Positions 17,863 to 27,821 of a stretch of DNA of 64,000 bases are shown here, one piece after another. Each line of letters opens with the position of its first letter. Position 1 is the stretch's first letter. Below the pieces are notes generated by a model. That model saw only the letters and a list, made by a program, of their open reading frames with translations, was not told the DNA's origin and ran no database searches. Source of the stretch: Collinsella sp. TF05-9AC (GTDB lineage Bacteria; Actinomycetota; Coriobacteriia; Coriobacteriales; Coriobacteriaceae); NCBI RefSeq assembly GCF_003438495.1, contig NZ_QSSH01000002.1, positions 1 to 64,000 on the forward strand, in the 5' to 3' direction. Position numbers and translations under genes: made by a program.

Positions 17863-19119
17863 ATGCAGAGAGAAACTGATGACCTGGAATACAAACCCGA
17901 AATCAACAGGGGCTTTTTGAAGACGGTGAGCGCGTTCGCCAATTTCAACGGCGGTCGCATAGTGTTCGGTGTTGACGACGATGGCGCTGTGGTGGGACTC
18001 GATAACCCTAAGCAGGCATGCCTAGACATCGAGAACAGGATCAACGACACGATTTCGCCGCGTCCGTCGTTTCTTCTTGAGATAGGAGAAAATGGAAGAA
18101 CGGTCGAGCTTTCGGTAGAGGAGGGGCTTGATAAACCCTATTTGAGCGGCGGTAAGGCCTACAGAAGGTCGGACTCCGCAACGGTTGAGGTGGACGGCGT
18201 GGAGCTGAAACGTCTCATACTGGAAGGGCAGAACCTCAGCTTCGATGCGCTGCCCGCCCGTTCTGGCGACCTTGAATTCACCGTTTTGGGAAAGAGGCTG
18301 TCAAGTGCTTTGGGCGTCAATGCCCTGACGAACGACGTCATGAGGACACTCGGCCTGCTCGACGGAGACGCGTTTACCAATGCTGCGGCGTTGCTCGCCG
18401 ACGAGAATGCGTTCTCAGGAATTGACATGGCTAAGTTCGGGGCGGACCACGATACTATTCTTGATAGGGAAACCGTAAAGGGCGTTTCTGTGATCGCTCA
18501 GTTCGACCGCGCGATAGCGTTTTTCGAAAGGTATTGCGAGTACGAGGCCATTGAGGGCGCAGACAGGGTGTCGGTGGAAAGGATTCCGAAAAAAGCCTTC
18601 CGCGAGGCCATTGCGAATGCCCTCGCGCATCGCACCTGGGATGTGGACGCATGCGTAAGGATCTCGCTTTCAGATGACGATGCGGAGATCGTCTCGCCGG
18701 GAGGGTTGGTTCCGGGAATGACGAAAGAAGCGTACCTCGAGGGTCGTTTCTCCCTGCTCAGGAACCCAGTGCTTGCCGAGAGCATGTTCCGCGCGGGGCT
18801 CATTGAGAAGTTTGGGACGGGCGTGCGCCGTATAAGGCGTGCGTACGAGGGCACCGGGTCTTCACCGAGTTTCGAGGTGGGCGACGGCTACATCTCCGTC
18901 AAACTCCCCTTCGTCGATAGACGATGCGCGCTGACGGACGAGGAACGGCTGGTGCTCGATGCCATTCCGGAGAACAGGCTCGTGTCGCGCTCGACCGTGT
19001 CGGAGGTGACCGGATACGAGAAGACGAAGACGGTGCGTCAGCTGAACTCCCTTGTGGGCAAGGGCTACCTAAGGCAAGAGGGGGAAGGCCGCGGAAGAAG
19101 ATATGCTCGTGCAGATTAA
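17863..19119 (+). CDS. AlbA/Schlafen-domain ATP-binding transcriptional regulator
   Basis: 418 residues. The N-terminal AlbA_2 domain (about 1-115) contains LEYKPEINRGFLKTVSAFAN, GGRIVFGVDDDG and a later KPYLSGGKAYRR; these proteins are often annotated as ATP-binding, RNA-binding or helix-turn-helix regulators. A central ATPase-like segment (about 240-340) has REAIANALAHR and GLIEKFGTGVRRI, typical of the family's C-terminal half. Residues about 355-415 form a winged helix (LTDEERLVLDAI, SRSTVSEVTGY, TVRQLNSLVGKGYLRQ). ATG 17863 has GATAGGAG upstream. Palindromic operators lie just before the gene. GC content is lower than that of neighbours, which hints at transfer. The regulated target is unknown. 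Confidence 0.82.
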   Translation: MQRETDDLEYKPEINRGFLKTVSAFANFNGGRIVFGVDDDGAVVGLDNPKQACLDIENRINDTISPRPSFLLEIGENGRTVELSVEEGLDKPYLSGGKAYRRSDSATVEVDGVELKRLILEGQNLSFDALPARSGDLEFTVLGKRLSSALGVNALTNDVMRTLGLLDGDAFTNAAALLADENAFSGIDMAKFGADHDTILDRETVKGVSVIAQFDRAIAFFERYCEYEAIEGADRVSVERIPKKAFREAIANALAHRTWDVDACVRISLSDDDAEIVSPGGLVPGMTKEAYLEGRFSLLRNPVLAESMFRAGLIEKFGTGVRRIRRAYEGTGSSPSFEVGDGYISVKLPFVDRRCALTDEERLVLDAIPENRLVSRSTVSEVTGYEKTKTVRQLNSLVGKGYLRQEGEGRGRRYARAD

Positions 19120-19267
19120 GGCTTCAGGCTGCGAGTGGGAGCAAGTTCGTCCTTAAAAATGTTCCGACAATCATTTTTACGTCCCTATTTTGTGCCAAAT
19201 AGATTTGCTCACCCAGCGGCTCGTCCCAAATGCCCGGCGAGGATGCGCGCAATCCATTCCGCGCCGT

Positions 19268-19298
19268 AATGGCTCCGATTGAAAAAGTCGGAGCCATT
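19268..19298. terminator. Hairpin after the AlbA-domain gene
   Basis: An 11-bp perfect stem AATGGCTCCGA (19268-19278) with TCGGAGCCATT (19288-19298), about 150 bases after the stop. Only a weak T-rich tail (CCTTTATG) follows, so terminator activity is uncertain. Confidence 0.45.
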
Positions 19299-19330
19299 CC
19301 TTTATGCAGAGGGACCATCGCGCGTTGGAC

Positions 19331-19376
19331 AAAACTACCACGAAGGGGACAGGCACCTTTGTGGTGGTATTTGTCC
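19331..19376. repeat. Hairpin repeat, family B, copy 2
   Basis: AAACTACCACGAAGG and CCTTTGTGGTGGTATTT bracket GGGACAGGCA. The stem has several mismatches relative to the copy at 2962-3007. Unlike most copies it is not adjacent to a stop codon. Confidence 0.65.
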
Positions 19377-19826
19377 CGAGGCGAATCGACGCGGGGAACA
19401 AGCGGCAGTTTCTTGAATAGATATATGGACATGTTGGCGTTAACATTGGCTGTATGGGAATTGACTATCTAGTTTGTAGGGTATCCTTGCAGGTAAACGA
19501 GCGACCACTCACAGCAAAATATCGACCGTTCGCAGATTGAGTGGGTTAAAACAAAACGTTGTGCAAAAAACAACAGAGTGTCATTTATCTATATTTGCCA
19601 ACAACGCTACCTGCGGTTTTCCAAAACTGAAAAATCGAATAACACTGCATAGTTTGAACAAATGTCAAGAAAAAGATACTGAGAAAAGAAATCGATAGAA
19701 TCGGGCTTTTCGTTGTTTAAACAATGAGTAATAATATGTATATCTTGCGCGATCAATTATAGGTTGCGCGCTCTATACTAATTCGTGAAAGAGCGAGATC
19801 GCGGTCTCTTGGGGGAGGAGGCATCG
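19377..19826. promoter_or_regulatory. AT-rich leader of the pilus locus
   Basis: About 450 bases with no gene and clearly lower GC than the rest of the window. A TATACT box (19774-19779) lies 48 bases before the pilin start codon but has no recognisable -35 at the right distance. Two direct TTGCGCG copies (19745-19751 and 19764-19770), 19 bases apart, lie upstream of the -10 and could be an activator site. A small inverted repeat around 19790-19808 precedes the GGGGGAGGAGG ribosome site. Confidence 0.45.
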
Positions 19827-22800
19827 ATGACGGCAAATTCAGATAAATCTAAGCAGAACAATAAAGCGGCACATCGTGTGCTGGCAGGTGTTTTGTGCGG
19901 AGCTTCCGTTTTGAGCCTGGTGCTGTCGCTCGTTATGCCCCCGATCTCGCAGGCCATCGCCAACGACACCCAGACAGTTTCTGCTGAGGAAACTGTAATG
20001 GGGGGGGGGTTCCTCAAGTGACTCCGCTGCTGTAGGTAACACCAACGAGGATGCCGAAAACCAGAATAGCGCCGCCACCTCTGCGAGCGCGGCTACCACT
20101 GTGGGCAAGGGCATCTACAAGCCCACGTCTATCGGTATCGGTACGAATATCGATGTCTCCACCCCCGATCCCGGCGTGGCCACCTTCGTCGGCCGCGACA
20201 TGTACATCGGTGGTAAGCCGAGCAACCCTAGCATTCTTGGTGCGGAAAACGCCCCCACCGGTTCATATGCCGTTGAGGCGGAGGGCCTTACCGTGGTCCG
20301 TGGCAAGCTTGCCATGAATCCACTCAAAGAGAGCTGGCCCTATAATGGGTCTGGCGCTGGTTTTCGCTTTGGCACCGTCGGTTTTGGTTCCCAGTTCCGT
20401 CCTGTCGTCGGCAGCACTGTGCTTGCGGTGGCCGGAATCAACAGTGAGATCACCAATATGAGTGTTGGTTACAACGGGGACTCGCCGAGTACGACTACCG
20501 TTGGCGCTTGGAACAAAGGCGCTTGGGTCGGACAGCAGAAATCTTCTGAGGGCGCGACTCCTTCCGGCTTTGCCTACACCGCGCAGATCGCAGGTCCCAT
20601 CACATACTGGAAAGATAACGATCGACGCCAATCCGTGGTGACAACGCAGGGCAATTGGCACGAGGGCGAGACCCCTAAGGATAGCAATCTGTTCAATAAA
20701 AATGCTGGTTTGACTGATGTCAACGGTAAGAATTACACCAATTTCCTGGAGTCCGAAGTAAAGGCGAAGATATCCACGCCCCTTGCAAAGCTTGCTGCTA
20801 CCGGGAGTTACACGGTCGATGTTGCCAAGACGGCGGACAACTACACCATTAAAAAGTACAACAACTCGGATAACAGACCCACGTACGGTCTCAAGTTCGA
20901 TAACTCCACTAAGACTTTTACTCGCAAGACGAATTACACCGATGTAAACGGCAACAACGCTTCCGCCCAGGTGAAACTTGTCAACAACGAGAAGCTCATC
21001 ACGTTTACCGGCAATGCGAACGAAAGCGGCAACGGTTCTCCGCTTCAAGTCTTTAACCTGAAGGCGTCGGATCTTACCAACTCCATTGGCGACACGACCT
21101 ACCGTGGCGTGGACTTCAGCTTCGAGAACATACCCGAGGGCGCTTCCGTGGTCGTCAATATCGTCGATGAAAAGGGCCACTCTGCGACCCCGGTCGAGTT
21201 CAACACTGGTTGGCGTTTCTGGTGGAATGGTAAGGAAATCTCCCGCGGGTACGAGGAGGATGGCGACGGCAATACTCGGTCTCTGTACTCCACTGCCGCC
21301 CAGAGCATCATGTGGAATTTCGCAACGGCCAAGCAAGTCACCATCCGAGGCGGTATGGCCCTTGAGGGCAATAAAGAGCTTAATTCTAACGCAGACGGGA
21401 AGTGGACCGACGACGACCCGGCAGCCGCCATGTTGGGCAGCATAGTTGTTCCCAACGGCAGCTTCGAGGATCACGTGACCACCAACGGACGCGTTTATGT
21501 TGGCGAGGACTTCCAGATGTACAACCCCACGGTCGCGGGAAAATTCACTGAGGGTGACTCGGCTTCCGTCATCGATATGGACCAGGAGCGTCACAATTTC
21601 CCGTGGTCCGGGTCGTATACACCGGACGGTTCCTCCATTGCATGGAGCAAGGTGGATGCTGCGGACCGCACCACGCCGCTCGCAGGTTCTGAGTGGGCGA
21701 TTTACGCGAGCGAGAATGATGCGAAGAACAAGCAGAACAGCATCGTCTCCATTGTGGATAACGGTATGAATGACTTCGATCCTACCGTTGGCACCATTCA
21801 GTTCAACTACCTGAACCAGAAGGCCAATATTGGCAACCCTGATAACAAAGACTACTTCACGTACTACATTCGCGAGACTAAGGCGCCGGAGGGCTACGAG
21901 CTTTCCAATGAGATCTATACCTCGAAGATGTTCCACACGGGCGATGAACTCAACCTTGTGGGCAACGTGGACACCAGCGGCAACGAGAATTCCAAGCCGC
22001 AGAGCGCCATCCCCAACGCCAAGATCACCGGTACGGTGTCTTGGACCAAGGTGGCGGAGGACGATTCCTCGAAAACGCCGTTGAAAGGTTCCGAGTGGAA
22101 GCTTGCGAAACTGGGTGCCGATGACTCGACCGAGGAGAAGTCCTGGACCGTGAGCGACCGGGTGAGCGACCAGTCGACTTCGAGCGATACCACGTGGGCA
22201 GACACCGACACCGCGCCTGGCAAGTTCACGCTCGAGGGCCTGCAGCCGGGCACGTACACGCTTGTTGAGACCCAGGCTCCGTTTGGTTACGAGAAGAACC
22301 CGAAGGATTACAAGTTCACGGTGTCCAGCACGGACGGCTCCATCACGTGGACCGAGGACAAAAAGCCGACTTTCGACGAGGGCGGCAACGCGTACATTTC
22401 CGATTCTCTCACCACCACGTCCGTGACGGTCCCGGTGACCAAATCTGTTCGCAATACGGATTGGCCGAAGGATTCCAGCGGTAAGTACGTTGCGTTCAAA
22501 TTCAGCATCGCGGCTACAGGGGAAAATAAGGGTAACGCACCTAAGCCCGAACCGACGACTATTTCCGTTGTTCCCTCAGGCTCCACTAAGCTCAACGACG
22601 CCACGGCGACCTTTGGCGCCATGACGTTCAACAAGTCGCACCTGTCCGATACCCACGGTAAGGCGGGTGACTACGCCAAGACCTACACCTACACGGTGAA
22701 GGAGGTCGCGCCTACCTCCGATGCCATTGACAAACTCCGCTACTCCAAAGCTGAGTACCAGATTGCCGTCACGGTGAAGGCTGTCATGGGTGAGACCACT

Positions 22801-23094
22801 GGCAAGTACACTGGCCTCACCACCTCCACCACGGTCACGCAGGTGAAGGACGACATGGGCAACACCGTTAATAAGGTCATCGGCACCGTCGATGCGCCTA
22901 AGGACATTCCCGCCTCCACCTTCACCAACGTGAAAGTCCTCACGGACCTCCCGCTTACCGGCGCGGGTTGGACCGAGAACTCCATGCTCCTCGTGGGCGC
23001 CGGTCTCATGCTTCTGGGCGGCATCGCTGCGGGAGCGTATTGGTTTGCTACAAAGCGCCACCAGGACGATTCGTCCGATGGCGCCGGTAGATAG
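19827..23094 (+). CDS. Large LPXTG pilin/adhesin, phase-variable, frame broken by G10 run
   Basis: From ATG 19827 (after GGGGGAGGAGG) the frame encodes a charged start, a hydrophobic signal helix (about 18-48) and stops at 20019-20021, after a run of ten G (20000-20009). One base fewer in the run joins it to the 997-codon frame ending at 23094, giving 1088 residues. The body has a Ser/Ala/Asn linker, a long N-terminal domain, two SpaA/Cna-B-like domains with E-box motifs (IRETKAPEGYE and LVETQAPFGYE), an FctA-like domain (VTVPVTKSV...YTYTVKEVAP) and an LPLTG sorting signal with helix and basic tail at 1041-1088. It looks like a minor or tip pilin, cell-wall attached by the sortase downstream. 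A sequencing error in the run would be the alternative explanation. Confidence 0.8.
20000..20009 (+). repeat. G10 homopolymer, putative phase-variation switch
   Basis: Ten consecutive G, the first belonging to an ATG codon. Nine or twelve G would fuse the signal-peptide frame to the pilin body; ten gives a 64-residue truncated product. It is by far the longest homopolymer I noticed in the window, and it sits at the only place in the gene where slippage would switch export on or off. Confidence 0.8.
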
Positions 23095-23133
23095 ATGTTT
23101 TTAAATGTCGGGGTCATTTCTGAAAGGGGAATC

Positions 23134-24990
23134 ATGAACCGATTCGTACAAAAGCTGATCGCCGGCGCCGCCGCCGTAGCGATCGCCGTAACCGGCCTAA
23201 TGGGCGGCGCGTCCACGGCCAAGGCTGCGGATCCCGCACAGCCGACGGAGGGTACCATCACCATCATCAACAACGATTCCGCATCATATGACCATACGTT
23301 CGAGGGCTGGAGGCTCGCCACCCTGAAGAACGTTACCGTTGCCGGTACGGGTGAGAATACCTCTATCAACTTCGAGATCGATACCACTGACGAATTCGTT
23401 GACGTTATTGTCGAAGTCATGAGTGAGATGACCGTGGACGGCAAAAACGTTAAGACCGAGTACGAAGCTGACAATAACTACAACGGTAAGGTGGATGGTA
23501 CCGAGGCAAACCCTATGGGCTACCTTATCGACAAGGTGTTCAAGGATGATGAGAAAGCTACTTTCGAAAACACTGAGACGCTGTGGATGAACAGTTCCTC
23601 TGCTCTCCGTAAATTCGCGACTAAGCTTTCCGCAAAGACCCTGACCACCTCCGTGGCTGACAATCACAAGACGGATTTCAAGAGCGGTACTGCGACGACC
23701 GGCGTGAATGAGTGCAAGCAGGGTTTCTGGTTCCTGGTGGACACGACCGCCGATCCGAAGGACACCGCTAACGCGAATGCTATCGAGTCTCAATCCATCC
23801 CGATGCTGCTCGCTACCAAGCTCGTTAACCTGACTGGTCAGGGTGCTCCTGACTACGCTGGCGCTACTGCGAACCTAGGCACCGTGACCCTTAAGGCCAA
23901 CGAGCCTTTCATCAGCAAGGAGATCACCAACGTCAACGAGGCTAATACCGATTCCAAGACCAAGGCGGACGCTCGTATCGGCGACAAGATCACCTATACC
24001 CTTACCACCAAAATCCCGAACTACACCGGTTACAACGACGGCTCCCGCGTGCTGCAGCTTATCGATACCGCTGCTCACGGCCTGAAGGACGTTACAGTTA
24101 CCAAGGTTATGGTTGGCAACTCCGAGCTTAAGACTGATGATGCTACCGATAACAACGGCTACGTCCTGACGCAGCTCAAGAATCAGACCGATCCCCTAGA
24201 CAACTGTAAGAAGGATGACGCCACCGTCACCACGGTTGACCTTGCTCACTACGTGAACTCGAACGACAACATTGACTCTGGTGCTACGGTTACCGTTACC
24301 CTGACCGCTGTTGTCGACTCCGATGCCGTTATCGCTGGCGTTGGTAATCCCAACACCGTTGAGCTTGCATACTCTCGTACCCCGAGCGGTGAAAAGCATC
24401 AGGTTCCGGGCCCCACCGTTCGCGTGTACACCTACGATTTCAGCATCCACAAGACCAACATGGCTGGCAACGAGTCGCTTTCTGGTGCTCAGTTCGCGAT
24501 TGCCCGCGTGGATGCGAACAATACTGAGACATTCATGAAGGTTGACGCCAACGGAATGTGGTCTGATGCGACGAACGCCGACCTCACCGAGGGTAAGCCG
24601 ACCGTCGGTGGAGACGCAGCTTTCAGCACTAATGGCGCCGGCAATATCTCCATGAAGGGTCTGCCTGCTGGCACGTATCACGTCTACGAGATCAAGGCGC
24701 CTGATGGCTACACCAGCATCGGCCTTCCCGATTTCAAGTTCACCATCGACCCGAAGTTTGATAACGCCAGCACGACGGTAGCGTCCGTGGCGTACACGAA
24801 GGCCGCCAACACCGACGCACGCATCGCCTTCGACACCGACACCCCCTCTCAGGCCAACGTCAAGAACGCCAAGAATCTCACCGAGCTGCCTATGACTGGT
24901 GACCTGGGCATCAAGGTTTTCATCACCGTGGGCGTGCTGCTCATGGCTGCTGGCGCCGCCTTCGCCCTGAGTGCACGTATGCGCGCTTAA
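23134..24990 (+). CDS. Major (backbone) pilin with LPMTG signal, SpaA/FimA type
   Basis: 618 residues. A signal peptide (1-36, cleavage likely after STAKA) leads to the mature ADPAQPTEGTITI start. A fimbrial isopeptide D2-type domain begins near FISKEITNVNEAN (about 255) and contains GDKITYTLTTKIPNYTGY. A SpaA-like domain follows (YDFSIHKTN...LSGAQFAIARV) with an E-box YHVYEIKAPDGY. LPMTG at 585-589, a hydrophobic helix and ARMRA complete the sorting signal. Intramolecular Lys-Asn isopeptide bonds are expected from the family. I do not see a clear YPKN pilin motif. ATG 23134 has GAAAGGGG upstream; a longer frame from 23095 lacks one. The gene is 39 bases after the large pilin and shares its operon. 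Confidence 0.87.
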   Translation: MNRFVQKLIAGAAAVAIAVTGLMGGASTAKAADPAQPTEGTITIINNDSASYDHTFEGWRLATLKNVTVAGTGENTSINFEIDTTDEFVDVIVEVMSEMTVDGKNVKTEYEADNNYNGKVDGTEANPMGYLIDKVFKDDEKATFENTETLWMNSSSALRKFATKLSAKTLTTSVADNHKTDFKSGTATTGVNECKQGFWFLVDTTADPKDTANANAIESQSIPMLLATKLVNLTGQGAPDYAGATANLGTVTLKANEPFISKEITNVNEANTDSKTKADARIGDKITYTLTTKIPNYTGYNDGSRVLQLIDTAAHGLKDVTVTKVMVGNSELKTDDATDNNGYVLTQLKNQTDPLDNCKKDDATVTTVDLAHYVNSNDNIDSGATVTVTLTAVVDSDAVIAGVGNPNTVELAYSRTPSGEKHQVPGPTVRVYTYDFSIHKTNMAGNESLSGAQFAIARVDANNTETFMKVDANGMWSDATNADLTEGKPTVGGDAAFSTNGAGNISMKGLPAGTYHVYEIKAPDGYTSIGLPDFKFTIDPKFDNASTTVASVAYTKAANTDARIAFDTDTPSQANVKNAKNLTELPMTGDLGIKVFITVGVLLMAAGAAFALSARMRA

Positions 24991-25156
24991 TTCCCTAGAT
25001 TGATGACGCGGCGAGCGGGCGATCGTCATCTCCTATCAGCGCCCGCGCGCTGCGTCCTCATATTCTCCTTTCGCCGCACCCCGTCGCGCTTGGACCCGCG
25101 GCGGGGCGCGGTGCTTTAACCGTGCCCTCGCACCCACACCCCTGGAGGTGAACCAC

Positions 25157-26296
25157 ATGAAGGCAATCAGGCCCGTATCGACGATGCGCACGCCGAGCGG
25201 CGGTTCGAACCCGGCTTCCCCCAGCCGGCGTAAACCGCCCCTCGTCCTGCGCCTGCTTTCCCTTCTGTGCTTTGCCGCCGGCTTTGCCATCGTGGCCACG
25301 CCACTCGTCCTGCGCGCTATGTCCCAGGCTGAGCAAACGGCCGCCGTTACCGCTGCGCAAAGCACCGTGGACGGCTGGCCCTACCCGCAGGCCGAGGAGG
25401 CCCTCGCGGCCGCCCGCGCCTACAACGAGCAGCTGGCTGCCGGCGGTCAGGACGTCATCGGCGAGGTCGTGGACCCGTTCGGTAGCACCTCCGGCGCTTC
25501 CACCGCCTCTGGCTCTGAGGATTCCATCGCCTCGCAAGACACCGCCTACCAGGGCCTGCTCGACGCGGGTTCGGGCATTATGTGCTCGGTGCGTATCCCC
25601 AAGATCGATGTGAACCTGCCTGTGTACCATGGCACCTCCACCGAGGTGCTCGCCGCGGGCGCCGGCCACCTGTGCGGAACGTCGCTGCCCGTGGGTGGCG
25701 AGAGCACGCATGCCGTGCTCACCGGACACCGTGGCGTGCCGGGCTCGCTCCTGTTCACGCGCCTGGACGAACTGCAGGTGGGCGACTCGTTTTACATCGA
25801 GGTGATGGGCGAGGAACTGGGTTACAAAATCGACCGCATCGACGTGATTGAGCCCGACGACGATTCCAAGCTGCGCGTGACCGCCGGCGAGGACCGCGTG
25901 ACGCTCATGACCTGCACGCCCTACGGCGTGAACTCGCACCGCCTGCTCGTCTCGGGCGTGCGCGCGGATATTCCCGACGAGGTCCCGGTGCCCGAGGACG
26001 CACAGGGTATCAACACTACCGCCGTGGGCCTGGGCGTTTTGGGCGCGCTGCTGGCCATTGTGATTGGCCTTTTCGTGGCCGGGCACATGCGCAAGAAGCG
26101 CCGCGCGGCTCAGCGTGCGGCCGTGGCGGCTGCGGTGACGCTGGGCGCCGACGCGGCTGCTGGCGATGGCGGAAACGGGTGGACCGTGGGAGCCTCCGGG
26201 CATGTGGCCCGTTCCGTCTCCTCTGCTTCAGCCCCTTCGGCTTCCCCCGATTCCGATGCTGATACCCCCGCCTATCGCGGGCGACACCTGCGCTAG
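25157..26296 (+). CDS. Class C (pilus-assembly) sortase
   Basis: A 379-residue transpeptidase that links pilin subunits through their LPXTG threonines. It has an N-terminal helix (about 30-54), a lid motif DPF (106-108) characteristic of class C, catalytic His191 in LTGHRG, Cys253 in TLMTCTPYG and Arg262 in HRLLVSG, and a second transmembrane helix at about 283-305. About 70 further polar residues follow, longer than usual. ATG 25157 follows GGAGGTG directly. It is the third gene of the pilus locus, 166 bases after the backbone pilin. No second (housekeeping) sortase lies in the window, so cell-wall anchoring must depend on one encoded elsewhere. Confidence 0.92.
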   Translation: MKAIRPVSTMRTPSGGSNPASPSRRKPPLVLRLLSLLCFAAGFAIVATPLVLRAMSQAEQTAAVTAAQSTVDGWPYPQAEEALAAARAYNEQLAAGGQDVIGEVVDPFGSTSGASTASGSEDSIASQDTAYQGLLDAGSGIMCSVRIPKIDVNLPVYHGTSTEVLAAGAGHLCGTSLPVGGESTHAVLTGHRGVPGSLLFTRLDELQVGDSFYIEVMGEELGYKIDRIDVIEPDDDSKLRVTAGEDRVTLMTCTPYGVNSHRLLVSGVRADIPDEVPVPEDAQGINTTAVGLGVLGALLAIVIGLFVAGHMRKKRRAAQRAAVAAAVTLGADAAAGDGGNGWTVGASGHVARSVSSASAPSASPDSDADTPAYRGRHLR

Positions 26297-26364
26297 CGCC
26301 TGCGCTCGACGACATCCTCGCCGGCCAGGACGCGCCCGGCATGGTCAACGTGGGCACGTTCGAC

Positions 26365-26394
26365 TGAGCTGTTTCGATATTTCGGACACTAAGC
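26365..26394 (+). repeat. Direct repeat flanking the DUF4143 ATPase, left copy
   Basis: A 30-base segment beginning TGAGCTGTTTC and ending ACACTAAGC. The right copy at 27822-27851 differs at two positions (A for G). The two lie 1457 bases apart and bracket one gene. Confidence 0.75.
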
Positions 26395-26499
26395 GCCGGT
26401 GTTTGCAGAGAGTGCCGAATAGCAGAATGAGAACTATACTTCACAATCGTGTTAGAATGACTGAAAGTAGTAAACATACTTAACACTCAGGAGCAAGAT

Positions 26500-27738
26500 A
26501 TGACATTCGACAACCTGTATATCGAGCGTCCTCGGTATCAAAAGCTCCTCGAGTCGTATAAGGGCACCCCTTCGGTCAAGGTACTTCAAGGTGTCCGGCG
26601 GTGTGGAAAATCGACCCTTCTAGACATATATCGAAAAAGCCTGCTAGATGGTGGGGTCGAAGATCGTAATGTGTTCTGCCGAAAGTTAGATAGCTTGGCT
26701 GTTGGTTTGGACGTCACGGCCGAAACGCTGTTGGATGACTTTACGAGGTTCTACGCGCTTGCTGATTCCAATCTGCCTGTGTACGTTTTTCTCGACGAAA
26801 TTCAAGAGGTGGACGGCTGGGAGAAGGTCGTGCGCAAGCTGCGGGCGCAGCCGGGTGTGGATGTTTATGTCACGGGCTCCAATGCAGATGTGCTGTCGCG
26901 GGAGTTGGCTACGCTGCTAGCTGGCAGATGCACCACGCTCGACGTACACCCCTTGTCTTTTGCGGAGTACCTTGAGTTCTGGAAGGCGCGCAGGGGCGCG
27001 CTTGATTCTGTTGACGAGGCATTTGCGTATTATCTGCGCTACGGTGGCATGCCGGGGCTCTTCTATGTTCCAGAAGGAGAGGAATTTTGGCGTCGTGAGC
27101 TTCGAGGGATATACGAAAGCGTGCTGTTGAAAGACGTGGCCCTGCGTTGTGCGGTTCGCGATATGGTCGCCCTCGATAGGCTGGCTCGTTACGTGCTCAT
27201 GATGGGTGGCAATTTGTTTTCGACAAGGAAGGTCGCTTCGGCGCTCGCTGCTAGCGGGCTGAAAGTATCGCCTTCTACGGTAGACGGATACCTCGATGCG
27301 TTGGCAAAGGCGTATTTGGTGTACCCCTGTATGCAAGAGGGCCTTGCGGGCAAGAAGGTGCTCGCTCCGCAGAGGAAGTTCTACGCGGTGGACAGTGGCC
27401 TTACGGGGTTGGCTAGAGATTTTCGGGCGCGCGATACCGGCTATGCGCTCGAAGGCGCGGTTCATATGGAGCTTGTGCGGCGCGGCTACAGCGTTGCCGT
27501 GGGAACGTTGCTTGCCGGGGAGGTTGATTTTGTTGCGCGTAGGCACGATGAAACGGTGTACGTGCAGGTTAGCCAGACCATTCTTGCAGAAGAGACGTAT
27601 GCGCGTGAAGTTGAGCCGCTCGAAGCGATTCGCGATTCTTTCCCTAAGGTGATTATCACGCTGGACCGCGTTGGGTTGGGAACAACAAAGACGGGGATCA
27701 AAATCGTGAATGCAGTGGACTGGATGCGGGCGGGGTAG
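26500..27738 (+). CDS. AAA_14/DUF4143 family ATP-binding protein
   Basis: 412 residues. P-loop GVRRCGKST (31-39), Walker B VFLDE (96-100) and the sensor-like VTGSNAD follow the AAA_14 pattern. Residues about 200-400 form the DUF4143 part, with a restriction-endonuclease-like GEVDFVARR near 345. Such proteins are abundant in gut bacteria and their roles are mostly unknown; links to DNA metabolism, defence or selfish elements are speculation. ATG 26500 follows CAGGAGC. Codon use is less GC-biased than that of neighbours (TTGCC, AAAG and the like), and the gene sits alone between 30-bp direct repeats, which suggests acquisition as a unit. Confidence 0.85.
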   Translation: MTFDNLYIERPRYQKLLESYKGTPSVKVLQGVRRCGKSTLLDIYRKSLLDGGVEDRNVFCRKLDSLAVGLDVTAETLLDDFTRFYALADSNLPVYVFLDEIQEVDGWEKVVRKLRAQPGVDVYVTGSNADVLSRELATLLAGRCTTLDVHPLSFAEYLEFWKARRGALDSVDEAFAYYLRYGGMPGLFYVPEGEEFWRRELRGIYESVLLKDVALRCAVRDMVALDRLARYVLMMGGNLFSTRKVASALAASGLKVSPSTVDGYLDALAKAYLVYPCMQEGLAGKKVLAPQRKFYAVDSGLTGLARDFRARDTGYALEGAVHMELVRRGYSVAVGTLLAGEVDFVARRHDETVYVQVSQTILAEETYAREVEPLEAIRDSFPKVIITLDRVGLGTTKTGIKIVNAVDWMRAG

Positions 27739-27821
27739 GCACATCGCCGCTTTCGTTTGCAAGAACGCTGAGACTCACTCTTCGCTCGCCTCGGCCGCGT
27801 CGCCCCTCAGTTGCGCGTTCT

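Noticed and set aside
19743..19779. Standard sigma-70 promoter for the pilin gene
   Set aside because: TATACT is present, but TTGCGCG lies 4 or 23 bases away, not 16-18, so I describe it as activator-like only.
25058..26203. 381-codon minus-strand frame over the sortase gene
   Set aside because: Shadow of GC-rich codon pattern; Arg/His-rich, no family features, no ribosome site.
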